Positions 1-9,721 of a DNA stretch of 64,000 nt are shown here, in pieces. The notes beneath the pieces are model-generated. The model did no database searches and was not told the origin of the DNA. It worked only from the letters and a program-made list of their open reading frames with translations. Made by a program: the position numbers and the translations under genes. The DNA lies in the NCBI RefSeq assembly GCF_025813715.1, contig NZ_CP107532.1, positions 186,001-250,000 on the forward strand. Reading direction: 5' to 3'. The DNA comes from Methylobacterium sp. FF17 (GTDB taxonomy: Bacteria; Pseudomonadota; Alphaproteobacteria; Rhizobiales; Beijerinckiaceae). Each line of letters starts with the position of its first letter. The stretch's first letter is position 1.

Positions 1-234
1 GCGGACAATCCGGCCGTCAAGCGACGCGTCGCGGCATCGTCCCGAGCGGGGACATGTGCGTTCGGGCGCTGCTCGGGCGCTCTCGCGAGGCAAGCGGACG
101 CCCGCCTTTCCACCCATCGGGCCGGTGACCGGGCGATCCGGGATGCGACGTCGAAGCCTGTCGAGGAGCGGACCCTGGCCCGTTACGCGAGGTTCGATGG
201 ATACGACCGGCCCAATGATCGGAGCTTTCCGACC

Positions 235-417
235 ATGCCAGACGACGGGATCACCTTCGAACGCATTCGGGAACGTGCCTACGACATCTGGGACTGCAAC
301 CATCGGCCGGATGGATTCGACGTGGAGTTCTGGCTCATGGCCAAACGCGAGCTCAATGCCGAGGCGGCCGCGGCGACGACGGCCCGCCGCGAGGACCTCA
401 GCGAACTTGCGTCGTGA
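235..417 (+). CDS. DUF2934 family small protein
   Basis: A 60-residue ORF whose N-terminal half reads RIRERAYDIWDCNHRPDG and then FWLMAKRELNAE, the typical helix-turn-helix-like pattern of DUF2934 proteins, which are short, cytoplasmic and common in Hyphomicrobiales. The function of the family is not known. The ATG follows a stretch without a strong Shine-Dalgarno sequence. It stands alone, convergent with the diguanylate cyclase gene that ends 17 bases downstream. I am fairly sure of the family from the pattern R-x-R-A-Y-x-I-W followed by F-W-x-x-A-x-R-E-L. Confidence 0.7.
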   Translation: MPDDGITFERIRERAYDIWDCNHRPDGFDVEFWLMAKRELNAEAAAATTARREDLSELAS

Positions 418-433
418 GAAGGTCCGGGCTCGC

Positions 434-1957
434 TCAGCCCCCGACGACGCGCAAGGGCTGCCTTTCGCCGGACCGCACGACGGCGGACGCTGCGCAACGG
501 GTCTGGTTGCGACCGCCCGCCTTGGCCTCGTAGAGGGCCGCATCCGCGCGGGCAAGGAGGTCGGCGGCATCGGCGACACCGGATGCCAGCCCGATGCTGA
601 CCGTGACGGCACCCGCACCGATTCCGACGGATGCGACGGCCAGCGTCCTGACCTGGGCATGCACTTCCCCCGCGACGCGCAGGGCGCCGGCCTCGTCCGT
701 GTCGGGCAGCAGGAGAACGAACTCCTCGCCGCCGACCCGGCAGACGAGATCCGAGGGGCGGTGCACGCATGCGGTCAGGCCCCGGGCGAGCCCCTTCAGC
801 ACCTCGTCGCCGACCGCGTGGCCATAGCGGTCGTTGTAGCGCTTGAAGTGGTCCGCATCGACGACGAGCAGCGAGAGCGGCCTGCCCGTGCGGCCTGCAT
901 CGGCGCAGGCTCGCCGGTACGCTTCCTCGAAGCGCCGGCGGTTGGCCAGCCCGGTCAGGGCGTCGGTCTCTGAGAGCCTCGCGAGTTCGGCCTGCATCGC
1001 GGCACGGCGGCGGAGCTCACGCCCGAACAGCACCGACAGGACGACCGTCAGCCCGCACAGGATCAGCACGACCGTGCCTATCACCAGGGCCTTGGCCCTC
1101 CAGCTGGCCTCCACCTCGTCGACCGAGAGTGCCACGTTCAGGATCAGCGGCAACTCGCCGACGCGGGTGAAGGTGTAGAGCCGCCGCACGCCGTCACGGA
1201 CGGAAGTTTCGACGAACGTACCCGCTCCCTCGCGAGCGAACCGGTCGAAGGTCCGGGAGCCGGCGATGTTCACGCCGACGTCGGCCTCCAGGAAGGGGTG
1301 GCGGGTGATGCGCGTGCCGTCCTTCAGGTAGAGGTTGATCGCACCCTCGTTGCCGAGACCGATCTGGTCGAAGAGGCGCCCGAAGTAGGTCAGCTTCAGG
1401 CTGCCCAGCACCAACCCGCCGAAGGAGCCATCGGGCTTGTCGATACGGCGACTGAAGTTGACCATGCGCTCGCCGGTCAGGCGCGAGACGATAGGCCGTC
1501 CGACGTAAAGCCCGAGATGGCGGTTGGCCTTGTGGGCCTGGAAGTAGTCACGGTCGGCGTAGTTGCCCTTGCGCGGGGGCGAGGCGGCGAGGTCCTCGAT
1601 GACGTCGCCGTTCTCGTCGAGGACGAACATCACGCCGAGGTCGCGCGCGCTCGCGGCGCGGTCGAACAGGACGAGCTGGCGCATGGTCGCGTCGAGTCGC
1701 GCCAGGCCAGGCGCCCGCAGGTTGTCCTGGACGGCCTGGAGCGTGAGGTCGATGACCTCGACGTTCCGGGCGATGTCGCGCTCGATGACCTGCAGAAGGT
1801 TGCGGGAGGTCTGCTCGGCCTTGTCCCAGGCGTCACGCCGCAGGTCCATCAGCATCAGGCCCGAGATGACGAGCATGCCGACAGGCGCGAGCACGCCGAG
1901 TGCGATCCAGGTGTGGGCGGAGCGAAGCCGTCGCGCGAGACGAAGCGGCATGGACAT
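434..1957 (-). CDS. membrane sensor diguanylate cyclase (dCache + GGDEF)
   Basis: Predicted inner-membrane enzyme of 507 residues that makes cyclic di-GMP from GTP in response to an extracytoplasmic signal. An N-terminal membrane segment (about residues 14-37) is followed by a Cache-type periplasmic sensor region (PRKGNYADRDYFQAH is typical), a second membrane segment near residues 290-312 and a C-terminal GGDEF domain. The active-site loop is GGEEF, so the cyclase should be active, and an inhibitory RxxD site (RPSD) lies exactly five residues upstream, so product inhibition is likely. I chose the ATG at 1957 because a GAAAGG Shine-Dalgarno lies just upstream; the open frame extends further to 2056 but without a good signal. 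Ligand unknown. Confidence 0.88.
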   Translation of the reverse strand: MSMPLRLARRLRSAHTWIALGVLAPVGMLVISGLMLMDLRRDAWDKAEQTSRNLLQVIERDIARNVEVIDLTLQAVQDNLRAPGLARLDATMRQLVLFDRAASARDLGVMFVLDENGDVIEDLAASPPRKGNYADRDYFQAHKANRHLGLYVGRPIVSRLTGERMVNFSRRIDKPDGSFGGLVLGSLKLTYFGRLFDQIGLGNEGAINLYLKDGTRITRHPFLEADVGVNIAGSRTFDRFAREGAGTFVETSVRDGVRRLYTFTRVGELPLILNVALSVDEVEASWRAKALVIGTVVLILCGLTVVLSVLFGRELRRRAAMQAELARLSETDALTGLANRRRFEEAYRRACADAGRTGRPLSLLVVDADHFKRYNDRYGHAVGDEVLKGLARGLTACVHRPSDLVCRVGGEEFVLLLPDTDEAGALRVAGEVHAQVRTLAVASVGIGAGAVTVSIGLASGVADAADLLARADAALYEAKAGGRNQTRCAASAVVRSGERQPLRVVGG

Positions 1958-2554
1958 CGACGGCCTTTCGCAAGCAGGGTTCTTCGTTGCTTGGTATCTG
2001 GCATGCCGAGGCCTAACGCGAGTTTGAGCCAACCCCGAAAGGTTTGCCGAACGCACTCTTGGCTAACGATTTCCCTACCGGATCGCACGAACAGGGGACC
2101 GGAGGCAGGAACCTTGTCGGACCGGCGATTGGCAACGGAATCGACTTTTCGAGATCGCCGGTGCTTGCTTCGGGTCGCGACTTCCGATCCGCGGGCACCC
2201 GTTCAAGCCCCCGCCTCGGGAACGGCATACCGTATCCCGGGAATGTAGCCTTAAGGTCCGTCGTTTGATCCAAGTGCGAGCCGACGAACCATGGGAGCCG
2301 ACAAAGGTGCATCCTCCGCCGGCTTATTCCGGTCGGCGACGGGATGGATGCAAGGGCGGGTTTTCACGGTCTCGCAGTCATTGACTTCGGAAGGTGTGGA
2401 TCCGGATGTTTGCCTGCGCCGCGACGCGGAGGCGATGTGCCATTCCCCCACGACCTGTCGTATGCATTCGTCAGATGCGTCGTGCGAAGGGTCCAAGCCC
2501 GGGGGCCTTCGCGGAGACACTCGATTGCAAGGCAACCCTGAACTGACGGCGGCC
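1958..2554. other. intergenic region between cyclase and HWE kinase
   Basis: About 600 bases between two divergent sensor genes. The frame of the downstream kinase is open from 2291, so part of this stretch could encode an N-terminal extension, but its composition is not protein-like. I see no RNA gene or clear operator here. Confidence 0.4.
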
Positions 2555-4312
2555 ATGCCCGGCGCTCCGCCCCAAGCGGGCGCTGCCCCCGTCGTCACCT
2601 GGCCTGCCGGGAGCGGTCCGTCGATCCGCGCGGTGCTGGCGCTTTCGCTCGCGGGTATCGCCCTGGCGGCGACCATCGCCCTCGCGGCTTTCGTGACGCG
2701 TTACGCGACGGGGCGCATGGAGGCGGAGGTCGGGACGCAGCTTGCTGAGGTCGCCGGGCACATGGCGTCCAATCTCGACCAAGGCATGTTCGAGCGCTGG
2801 CGTGACATCCAGATCGCCGCCTCCCTCGACACCCTCCGCTCGCCCTCAGGCGCGCTCGCCGACAAGCGTGCCGTCCTGAGGAGCATCCAGGAGACCTATT
2901 CGAACTACTCCATCGTCGGCCTGATCGACGCCTCCGGACGGGTCGTCGCCACCAGCCTCGGGCTCCTGGAAGGCGTGGACGTCTCGGGGCGAAGCTATTT
3001 CAGCGACAGCCGGAACGGGCCCTACGTCGGCGACCTGCACGACGCGGTTCTCCTCGCCAAGCAGCTTCCCCGCCAGTCGCGCGAACCGCTCCGGCTCCTC
3101 GACGTGGCCGCCCCCGTCCGGGACGGCGCGGGCAACTTCGCGGGCGTGGTCGTCGCCCATCTCGACTGGACCTGGGCGCGCGAACTCGCGAGCGGCCTGG
3201 CGCGCTCCCTCAGGGGCCACCGTGCCGGTTCCGAGATCATCATCCTGGGCAAGGACGGGACGGTGCTCCTCGGTCCGGAGGCGCTCCGGGGCAAGCCGCT
3301 TCCGCCCGGGTCCGACGCGGCGGAAGCCGGCGTAGGCCGCATCGGCGCGTGGCCCGACGACGGCAAGGTCTACCTCAGCGCCACCGCTGCGACGGCTGGC
3401 TATCGCGACTACCCGGGGCTGGGCTGGCGGGTGGTCGTCCGCCAGGACGCGGTCCGGGCGCTGGCCTCCGTCGACGAGCTCAGGCGGGGCATCCTGGCGG
3501 CGGGCGGGCTCGTCTCGCTCATCGCCGGCCTTGCGGCCTGGCTCCTTGCCGGCCGCATCGCGCGGCCCATGCGCAACCTCGCCTCGGCCGCCGAGGCCCT
3601 GGGACGCGGCGAGCCGCTGCCCCCCATCGCCGACCCCATCGTCCGGGAAGGTCGATGCATCGCGGACGCCCTTGCCGGCGCATCGGACGGCATCCGTCGT
3701 CGGGACGCGACGCAGCGCCTCCTCATCGACGAGCTGAACCACCGGGTGAAGAACACGCTGGCGACGGTCCAATCGATGGCGGTCCAGAGTTTCCGCGGCA
3801 TCGGCGAGGAAGCGGCCCACCCGCGGCGGACATTCGAGGCGCGTCTGCTCGCCCTCTCGGCGACGCACAACATCCTCACCCAGGAAGGCTGGCACGGGGC
3901 CGACGTGGGGACCCTCTCCGCCGAGGCGGTCAGGCCGTTCGACGACGGGCGCGGACGCATCGTCCGCTCGGGACCCACGGTCTACCTGCGCCCGCAGCAA
4001 GCCCTGGCCCTCTCGCTTGCGCTGCACGAGTTGGCGACCAACGCCACCAAGCACGGGGCGCTGTCCGTCGATGCGGGACGCGTGGAGGTCACCTGGGCAA
4101 TCACCGAAGCGGAGGGTGGCACGGCCCTGACCGTCTCGTGGATCGAGCGGAACGGGCCGGCGGTGCGGGCGCCCGCCCGGTCGGGGTTCGGGACCCGGCT
4201 GCTCCGTCGCGGTCTCGACGACCATGCTGGGCCGGAGATCGCGTTCGCTCCGGAGGGGCTGCGGTACGTCGCCAGCCTGCGCATCGACATGCCATCCCAC
4301 GGGGCGTCCTGA
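2555..4312 (+). CDS. HWE-family sensor histidine kinase with Cache domain
   Basis: Sensor kinase of about 585 residues. A membrane helix near residues 20-45 leads into a Cache-like periplasmic domain, then a second helix (ILAAGGLVSLIAGLAAWLLA), a HAMP linker (RIARPMRNLASAAEALGRG) and a HisKA_2/HWE catalytic module. The phospho-accepting histidine sits in ELNHRVKNTLATVQSMA, the HWE signature; the ATP-binding part has HELATNATKHGAL and ends with GFGTRLLRRGL. HWE kinases of this order often feed the general stress response or light/redox signalling. The frame is open upstream to 2291; ATG 2555 is chosen because the hydrophobic leader begins shortly after it, but upstream starts at 2461 or 2291 are possible. 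No response regulator is adjacent. Confidence 0.82.
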   Translation: MPGAPPQAGAAPVVTWPAGSGPSIRAVLALSLAGIALAATIALAAFVTRYATGRMEAEVGTQLAEVAGHMASNLDQGMFERWRDIQIAASLDTLRSPSGALADKRAVLRSIQETYSNYSIVGLIDASGRVVATSLGLLEGVDVSGRSYFSDSRNGPYVGDLHDAVLLAKQLPRQSREPLRLLDVAAPVRDGAGNFAGVVVAHLDWTWARELASGLARSLRGHRAGSEIIILGKDGTVLLGPEALRGKPLPPGSDAAEAGVGRIGAWPDDGKVYLSATAATAGYRDYPGLGWRVVVRQDAVRALASVDELRRGILAAGGLVSLIAGLAAWLLAGRIARPMRNLASAAEALGRGEPLPPIADPIVREGRCIADALAGASDGIRRRDATQRLLIDELNHRVKNTLATVQSMAVQSFRGIGEEAAHPRRTFEARLLALSATHNILTQEGWHGADVGTLSAEAVRPFDDGRGRIVRSGPTVYLRPQQALALSLALHELATNATKHGALSVDAGRVEVTWAITEAEGGTALTVSWIERNGPAVRAPARSGFGTRLLRRGLDDHAGPEIAFAPEGLRYVASLRIDMPSHGAS

Positions 4313-4429
4313 ACGGACGGGACCGCGGTCTTGGCCCGGCTGACGCACGGCTCTGCAGCTGGCCTTTCGAGTGGCTGCCTAGCCCGGCCCGTGGGCCTCG
4401 TCCGCCTTCGAGGGGCTTAGGCCGTCCGG

Positions 4430-6658
4430 CTAGCCATCACGTCGAGGTCTCAGCTCCACGACGTTGGGCATCTCGTGGCCGGCCGTACCGGACGGCCCGA
4501 GCACCTCTGCGACCTTGCGGGCGAGTTGCTCGCGCTTGAACGGCTTGCCGATGAGCTGCACCCCGTCGTCGAGGCGACCGTGATGGACGATGGAGTTCTC
4601 GGTGTAGCCCGACATGAAGATCACTTTCACCTCCGGGCGGATGGCGGTGATGCTCTCGGACAGCTCCCGTCCGCGCACCTTGCCTGGCAGCACCACGTCG
4701 GTCAGCAGCAGGTCGACCTGCGCCGCATGGAGCCCGAACATCCGGAGGCCCTCCTCGCCGTCGGGGGCCTCCAGAACCCGGTAGCCAAGGTCTGAGAGGA
4801 TGGCGCAGGCGACCTCGCGCACGGCCGCTTCGTCCTCGACCACCAGCACCGTCGCCGACCCGCGCGGCAGGTCGATGGGGGCGGAGGAGCGTGTCGCAGC
4901 GGCGGAGACGGCCATGAGGGCGCGCGGCAGGTAGATCTTCACCGTCGTGCCCTGCCCCGGCTCGGAGTAAACCTTCACGTGTCCGCCGGACTGCTTGACG
5001 AAGCCGAACACCATGGCGAGGCCGAGCCCCGTGCCCTTGCCGTCGGGCTTGGTCGTGAAGAAGGGCTCGAACACCCGCTTCACCACGTCCGGAGCCATGC
5101 CGTGCCCCGTGTCCGAGACAGCCACCATGGCGTAATCCCCCGGCGTCACCTCGGCGTGGTCGCGGGCATACGCCTCATCCAGCACCTTGTTGCCCAGCTC
5201 GATGGTGAGGCGCCCGCCGCCCGGCATCGCGTCCCGGGCGTTCAGGGCGAGGTTGAGGACTGCGCTTTCCAACTGTGCCGGATCGGCCATGGCGGGCCAG
5301 AGCCCTGCGGTCTCGACGTAGCGCACGTCGATGTGCTCGCCGAGCGTGCGGCGCAGGAGCGGCACGAGGTCCGGCATGGTGGCGGAAAGGTCGATGGCCG
5401 AGGGGGCCAGGGGCTGCTTCCGGGCAAAGGCGAGGAGCTGTCCGGTCAGGGTCGCCCCGCGCTGGGCCGCCCAGGCTGCGCGCTCGATCCTCTGCTGGAG
5501 CTTGGGGTCGTCGGCGAGCTTGGAGCGCACAATCTCCAGGTTCCCGAGGATGACCTGCAGCAGGTTGTTGAAGTCGTGCGCGATGCCCCCGGTTAGTTGC
5601 CCGATGGCCTGCATCTTCTGGGCTTCCCGCAGCACGCCCTCGGCCTGGGCACGCTTGGTCATGTCGGAGATGGTCAGCACGAACCCGCCGTCCGGCATCG
5701 GGGTGCGCCGGATCTCCAGGTGGTGGCTGTCGGCGCGCTCGCGCTCGTAGGTGACCGCCTCGCCGGCCTTGCGGCTGCCGTGTCGGACCTGCTCCTCGGT
5801 CTCCAGGGCGGGGCGGCCCGGCTCTGCCGTGTGCTCGACGAAGGTGCCGTAGGCGGTGCCGGGGCGGACCATGGCCTTGGGCAGGTCGAGCAGGACCTGG
5901 AAGCAGTGGTTCCAGTTCTTGAGCTTGCGGTCCGGGCCAAACACGCCGACGCCCTGGCTCAGGCTGTCGAGGGTGGTGCGCAGGCGCAGGACGAGATCGC
6001 GTTGGGCGATCTCCGCCTTGTAGGAGCGCGACCATGCTTGGTTCAGCAGGCGGGCTGCCGTCACCAGGATGAGGACGGCGAGCCCGGAGCCGCCGATGAC
6101 CATCCAGCGCACCCAGGCGGCGCGGGCGTCGTTCTGGGCGACACGCTCGGCCAGCAGCGTCTCCTCGTCGGCGAGCATCGTTGCGAGTGTCGTCTCCGCG
6201 TCTCGCATGTAGGAGCGGCCGGCATCGGAGTTGACGATGCGCAGGGCCGTTTCCAGGCCGGAATCCCTGCGTGCCTGCACGGTCTGGGCGAGTTCCTCAA
6301 GCTTGCGCTGGATGACCGGCGCCAGGTCGCGCAAACGCTTCTGCTGGACCTCGTTGTCACCCGTGAGCTTCTGCATCTCGCCTTGGAGCACGCCGATGCG
6401 GTCGCGGGCGGCGTCGTAGGGAGCGAGGTACTCGTCCCTGCCGGTGAGGACGTAGCCGCGCTGGCCGGTCTCGGCGTCGCGCAGGGCGATGGCGAGGTCC
6501 TTGAGGGTGCCAAGGACGTGATAGCTGTGCTGCGACCACTGGCGTGCCTCGCGGGAGGCGTTGAGGCGTTCCCAGGTCACCGCGCCGACCAAGGCGAGGA
6601 TGGCGAGCAGAACGGCGAGAACGAGGACATTCGCGCGCGCCACGAGGTGCTTGGTCAT
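4430..6658 (-). CDS. CHASE3-PAS hybrid sensor histidine kinase/response regulator
   Basis: A 742-residue hybrid kinase. Order: membrane helix (about 10-28), CHASE3 extracytoplasmic sensor (LRDAETGQRGYVLTGRDEYL is the family hallmark), second helix (WMVIGGSGLAVLILVTAARLL), a PAS-like domain (LDSLSQGVGVFGPDRKLKNW), HisKA with GGIAHDFNN around the phosphorylated histidine, HATPase_c with NLALNARDAM and GTGLGLAMVFG, and a C-terminal receiver domain with acidic pair VVEDE and acceptor Asp in DLLLTDVVLPG. The start at 6658 places the helix at the N-terminus; the open frame to 6775 has no signal-like features. It is convergent with the HWE kinase, sharing a 117-base gap. Signal and output are unknown. 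Confidence 0.87.
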   Translation of the reverse strand: MTKHLVARANVLVLAVLLAILALVGAVTWERLNASREARQWSQHSYHVLGTLKDLAIALRDAETGQRGYVLTGRDEYLAPYDAARDRIGVLQGEMQKLTGDNEVQQKRLRDLAPVIQRKLEELAQTVQARRDSGLETALRIVNSDAGRSYMRDAETTLATMLADEETLLAERVAQNDARAAWVRWMVIGGSGLAVLILVTAARLLNQAWSRSYKAEIAQRDLVLRLRTTLDSLSQGVGVFGPDRKLKNWNHCFQVLLDLPKAMVRPGTAYGTFVEHTAEPGRPALETEEQVRHGSRKAGEAVTYERERADSHHLEIRRTPMPDGGFVLTISDMTKRAQAEGVLREAQKMQAIGQLTGGIAHDFNNLLQVILGNLEIVRSKLADDPKLQQRIERAAWAAQRGATLTGQLLAFARKQPLAPSAIDLSATMPDLVPLLRRTLGEHIDVRYVETAGLWPAMADPAQLESAVLNLALNARDAMPGGGRLTIELGNKVLDEAYARDHAEVTPGDYAMVAVSDTGHGMAPDVVKRVFEPFFTTKPDGKGTGLGLAMVFGFVKQSGGHVKVYSEPGQGTTVKIYLPRALMAVSAAATRSSAPIDLPRGSATVLVVEDEAAVREVACAILSDLGYRVLEAPDGEEGLRMFGLHAAQVDLLLTDVVLPGKVRGRELSESITAIRPEVKVIFMSGYTENSIVHHGRLDDGVQLIGKPFKREQLARKVAEVLGPSGTAGHEMPNVVELRPRRDG

Positions 6659-7072
6659 GACGTCCGTTCCGGTGCTCGCCGTTCGGGATAGGCCCTCGCG
6701 CCCCGGCACCCAAACGGCCGCTGCCCGAATGCCGGATACCCCGTGCCCCGTAAACCTACGCGAGGAGTATGGCACATCACAGGACGATTGCGGCGATTAT
6801 CGATGACCTCAGGGTTGCGATGACCTTCGCGAAGCTGATGCCGGCACCGACCCATGGATATACCGGACGGCCCTCCCTCCCGAGCCTTGGCGGTCGTCGC
6901 ATCCCGCAGGTCGCCCGACGGCCATGCGCCGGCTGGCCGGGCCCGACCCGATGGTCCGTCAGGTATCGGATCGGAAAGCATCATGGTTGTCCGACGTCAG
7001 CACCTGTGGGACAGATCGCGGGTCTTCACGAACGGAGGATGGCTGGTTCATCGTAGCCCCTGAGGAGCGAAG
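6659..7072. other. intergenic region, no feature seen
   Basis: About 410 bases between the hybrid kinase and the PepSY pseudogene. It must hold the kinase promoter, but I see no convincing operator, RNA or coding pattern. The last 15 bases carry GAGGAG, a good Shine-Dalgarno for the ATG at 7073. Confidence 0.4.
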
Positions 7073-7913
7073 ATGAAGCAGACATCCGGACCGGCCAAGA
7101 AGCCGGCAGAAGCGGTGATCAAGGACCTCCGTCGGGCCACGCGTCGGCAGTTCCACGCGGTCACGGGCCTGGTGGCGGGCGGGGGGCTCTTCTTCCTCGC
7201 CGCGACGGGCCTGCCCTGGTCGATCTGGTGGGACCAACAGGTCCGGACCCTGTCGAACGAGGCCGGTGTCGGGCAACCGCAGGCGCTGTGGGCGAACAAG
7301 CCCGTCTCGAACGTCCCTATGCGGGAGATGCTCACCACCACGGGGTGGGCGATGGAGGATGCGCCGGTCCCGGTCTCGAACCCGAGCGCGGCATCCGCCA
7401 TCGGGCTCGCCCGTGCGGTCGAAGTCCTGCGCGGCCTCGGGATGCCGCCCGGGTTCGAGATCTCGCTGCCGGTGGGCGAGACCGGCGTCTACGCCGCGGC
7501 GGCCTACCCGAAGGACGTCACCGCCCAGCGCATGATCACGCTGGACCAGTACACCGGCAAGCCGCTGGTCGACGTGCGCTTCGCCGATCTCGGCGGCGTC
7601 GCCCGAGCCGTCCAGTATGGCATCGGCATCCACAAGGGCGAACACTGGGGCCGGGCCAACCATCTCGCCATGCTGGCCTTCTGCCTCGCCACCATCCTGC
7701 TCTCCGGTCACGGCCGCGGTGATGTGGTGGAAGCGTCGGCCGGCCGGCCGCCTCGGCGTCCCGCCCTAGCCGCGCGACCGTCGCGTCGCCGTGACGGTGA
7801 CGGGCATCGTGCTCGTCCTCGGCGCCCTGTTCCCGCTGACCGGCCTCGCCGTTCTCGGCATGATCGCGCTCGATCTCGCTGTCCAGGCCTTGCGCCCGCG
7901 CCTAGCGCCCTGA
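7073..7913 (+). pseudogene. PepSY-associated TM protein remnant (iron uptake)
   Basis: Remnant of a PepSY-TM membrane protein of the kind encoded beside TonB receptors and implicated in ferric reduction. The opening residues already correspond to the middle of such proteins (FHAVTGLVAGGGLFFLAATG, then GLPWSIWW), so about the first 200 residues are missing. The frame is sound to about 7700 (NHLAMLAFCLATILLS), then the expected sequence AAVMWWKRRPAGRLGVPP continues in another frame from 7716, hits TAG at 7767-7769, and goes on in that same frame (VTGIVLVLGALFPLTGLAVL) to TGA at 7911-7913. One frameshift plus one nonsense codon make it non-functional unless the assembly is wrong. It precedes the TonB receptor remnant. 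Confidence 0.75.
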
Positions 7914-8017
7914 GCGAGCGGCCGGGGCGGGATGCGCCCCGACCCCCGCACACATCCATTCCCTTCTCTCGGTGGTGGCGGTCGCGTCCGCCTGCCGCCC
8001 ACAGACGAGCCACCGCC

Positions 8018-8475
8018 ATGCCCCGTCGCCGTCCTAGCCATCGCGTCCGTGCCCTGGCACTGATCCTCGTCGCCGGCCCGCCGGCCCGCCGGCCATTGCC
8101 ACCGCCCATGCCCAGGGCGGTGGACCGGTCGTCGCCCTCGACGAGATCTCGGTCACCTCCGAGGGCAACGGCACGCAGGGGCCCGCATCCACTCCCCGCA
8201 CCGGCGCTCCTCGGCCTGGGCTGCCGCCTGTCTCAGCCCCGACGCCGCTGGACAGGCCGGTCGGCGAGGTTGTGACCAGCGTCGGGCGTGAGGGCGTGAT
8301 CGACAATCGCGCCGCCACGACCGTGGGCGACATCCTGCGCAACAGCCCTGGCGTGACGGTGCGACAGGGCAACGGCCCCCGTGACGTCGTGGTCTCGATC
8401 CGCGGCAACAACGCCCGCGCCACCGGCGTCTCGCGCAACTTCATCGTCCTGGAGGACGGCTTCCCCGTCACCCAC
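8018..8475 (+). pseudogene. TonB-dependent receptor, N-terminal remnant
   Basis: N-terminal part of an outer-membrane siderophore-type receptor. A signal-like leader begins at ATG 8018 (MPRRRPSHRVRALALILVAG); then a run of GGCCCGCC repeats near 8076-8100 shifts the frame, and the plug domain continues in another frame: LDEISVTSEGNG, then VGDILRNSPGVTVRQG and FIVLEDGFPVT. Homology stops at about 8472, so the beta-barrel (some 600 residues) is gone. Just beyond lies the decamer TGAAGCGGAC (8483-8492) and then the tail of a gene on the other strand, marking a recombination joint. With the PepSY remnant upstream this was an iron-uptake locus. Confidence 0.75.
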
Positions 8476-8695
8476 GCTGCCGTGAAGCGGACATTCCGAG
8501 GGTCTGTGAAGGGTCGATCGCGACCTCTGGCGTCACCTCCTCGAGCCAATCCTGCGCGCTGCGGGCGTCGAGGAACGCCAGGACGTCGAATCCGTCCGAC
8601 GCCAGCGCCTTGCAACTGCGTTCGCGTCGTCCCTCGTCGTCGGACAGGACCATGCCGAAGGGGCGGCCGATCTGTTCGTCCACCCGGCGGGTCAT
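8468..8695 (-). pseudogene. truncated response-regulator receiver downstream of ku
   Basis: A 75-residue ORF whose ATG overlaps the ku stop codon by four bases, so it was translated with ku. Residues 14-57 (GMVLSDDEGRRERSCKALA, then FDVLAFLDARSAQDWLEE) match the first half of a CheY-like receiver: beta-1, the acidic pair and helix 1. The chain breaks off at PEVAI, before the phosphorylatable aspartate, and ends in about 15 unrelated residues contributed by the joint with the TonB remnant. It cannot be a working receiver. The assignment is by pattern only. Confidence 0.5.
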
Positions 8696-9594
8696 GCCGC
8701 CTTCCGGGTCCGGCCGGCGGCGGCCTTGCCCGCACCACGCTTCCGCGCAGGCGTCGATGGCTTCGTCTCCGTCTTGCGCGGCTGCGCCTTCGCCGGCGAA
8801 CCGCCCTTCTCGGAGGCGATGCTACGCTTCAGGGCTTCCATCAGGTTCACGACGTTGCCGGAGGTCGGCGCGCCGGCCTTCGCCTTGCCCTTGCCCTTCG
8901 CGGGCTTCGGCGCCTTGCCCTTCACCAGGGCGATCAGCGCCTCCTCGTAGCGGTCCTCGAACTTCGAGGGATCGAACTTCCGGGTGGAGCGCGCGATCAG
9001 CTCTTCGGCGAGCGCCCGCATCTCGGCCGTCGGATCACCGTCGGGCATGTCCTCGAAGTAGGCCGTCGGCGAGCGAACCTCGTCCTGGTAGCGCAGCAAA
9101 GTCGCCAGCAGGCCCTTGCCGTAGGGTTCGAGCAGGACCACCCGCTCGCGCTTGTAGATGACGATGCGGCCGAGCCCGGCCATGCCCTTCTTCTTCATCG
9201 CATCCCGGATGACGGCGAAGGCTTCGCGCGAGACCTTGTCCTCGGCCGCGAGGTAGTACGGCTTGTCGAGGTAGCGCTCGTCGACCTCCTCGCGCTTGCA
9301 GAACGCCTCGATGTTGATCGTGTGCGTGCTCTCCAGGGCGATCTCGCTGAGCTCGTCGTCCTCGACGGGGACGAGCTCGTCCTTGGCGATTTCGCAGCCC
9401 TTCACCTGATCGTCGCGATCGACGGTGTCGCCGGTGACGGAGTCGACCATCAGCTGCTTGAGACGGTTGCCGGTCTCGCGGTTGATCGTGTGGCACTTCA
9501 GCTCTCTCGACGAGCTGACCGCCGGATACAGTCCGACCGCGCAGGAGACGAGTGAAAGTCGAAGATGACCTTTCCAGTTGGCGCGGGCTGCCAC
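8692..9594 (-). CDS. ku: Ku protein, non-homologous end joining
   Basis: Bacterial Ku of 300 residues, which forms a homodimeric ring on DNA double-strand ends and recruits LigD. The fold-specific opening is present (WKGHLRLSLVSCAVGLYPA), followed by HTINRETGNRLKQ, KDELVPVEDDELSEI and DKPYYLAAEDKVSREAF, all typical of the Ku core. The C-terminal 70 residues are rich in Lys, Pro and Ala (KGKAPKPAKGKGKAKAG and similar), the extended basic tail that helps DNA binding. It is divergent from ligD across a 217-base promoter region, the usual NHEJ pairing. A truncated receiver ORF overlaps its 3' end. Confidence 0.95.
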   Translation of the reverse strand: MAARANWKGHLRLSLVSCAVGLYPAVSSSRELKCHTINRETGNRLKQLMVDSVTGDTVDRDDQVKGCEIAKDELVPVEDDELSEIALESTHTINIEAFCKREEVDERYLDKPYYLAAEDKVSREAFAVIRDAMKKKGMAGLGRIVIYKRERVVLLEPYGKGLLATLLRYQDEVRSPTAYFEDMPDGDPTAEMRALAEELIARSTRKFDPSKFEDRYEEALIALVKGKAPKPAKGKGKAKAGAPTSGNVVNLMEALKRSIASEKGGSPAKAQPRKTETKPSTPARKRGAGKAAAGRTRKAA

Positions 9595-9699
9595 GTCGGT
9601 CTCCTGTGTCCGTCGAAGTATTGTCGCCCGCCGATGTAGCCGTAATTCGGCTTACCGGGAGCTTGACGGTTCAACGAGAGTCCAACTCGACTCGTTCCT

Positions 9700-9721
9700 C
9701 CACAGGCACACCTGTGGATAA
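9700..9721. promoter_or_regulatory. palindrome fused to a DnaA-box-like site in the ku/ligD promoter region
   Basis: CCACAGG-CACA-CCTGTGG is a perfect 7+7 palindrome (9700-9717). Its right arm runs into TGTGGATAA (9713-9721), the complement of the DnaA box TTATCCACA without mismatch. It lies between the divergent ku and ligD genes. It could be an operator for either gene. Binding by DnaA is only an inference from the match. Confidence 0.4.

Noticed and set aside
2846..4348. 500-codon open frame antisense to the HWE kinase
   Set aside because: High-G+C shadow frame; no recognisable motif, while the plus-strand kinase has all its domains.
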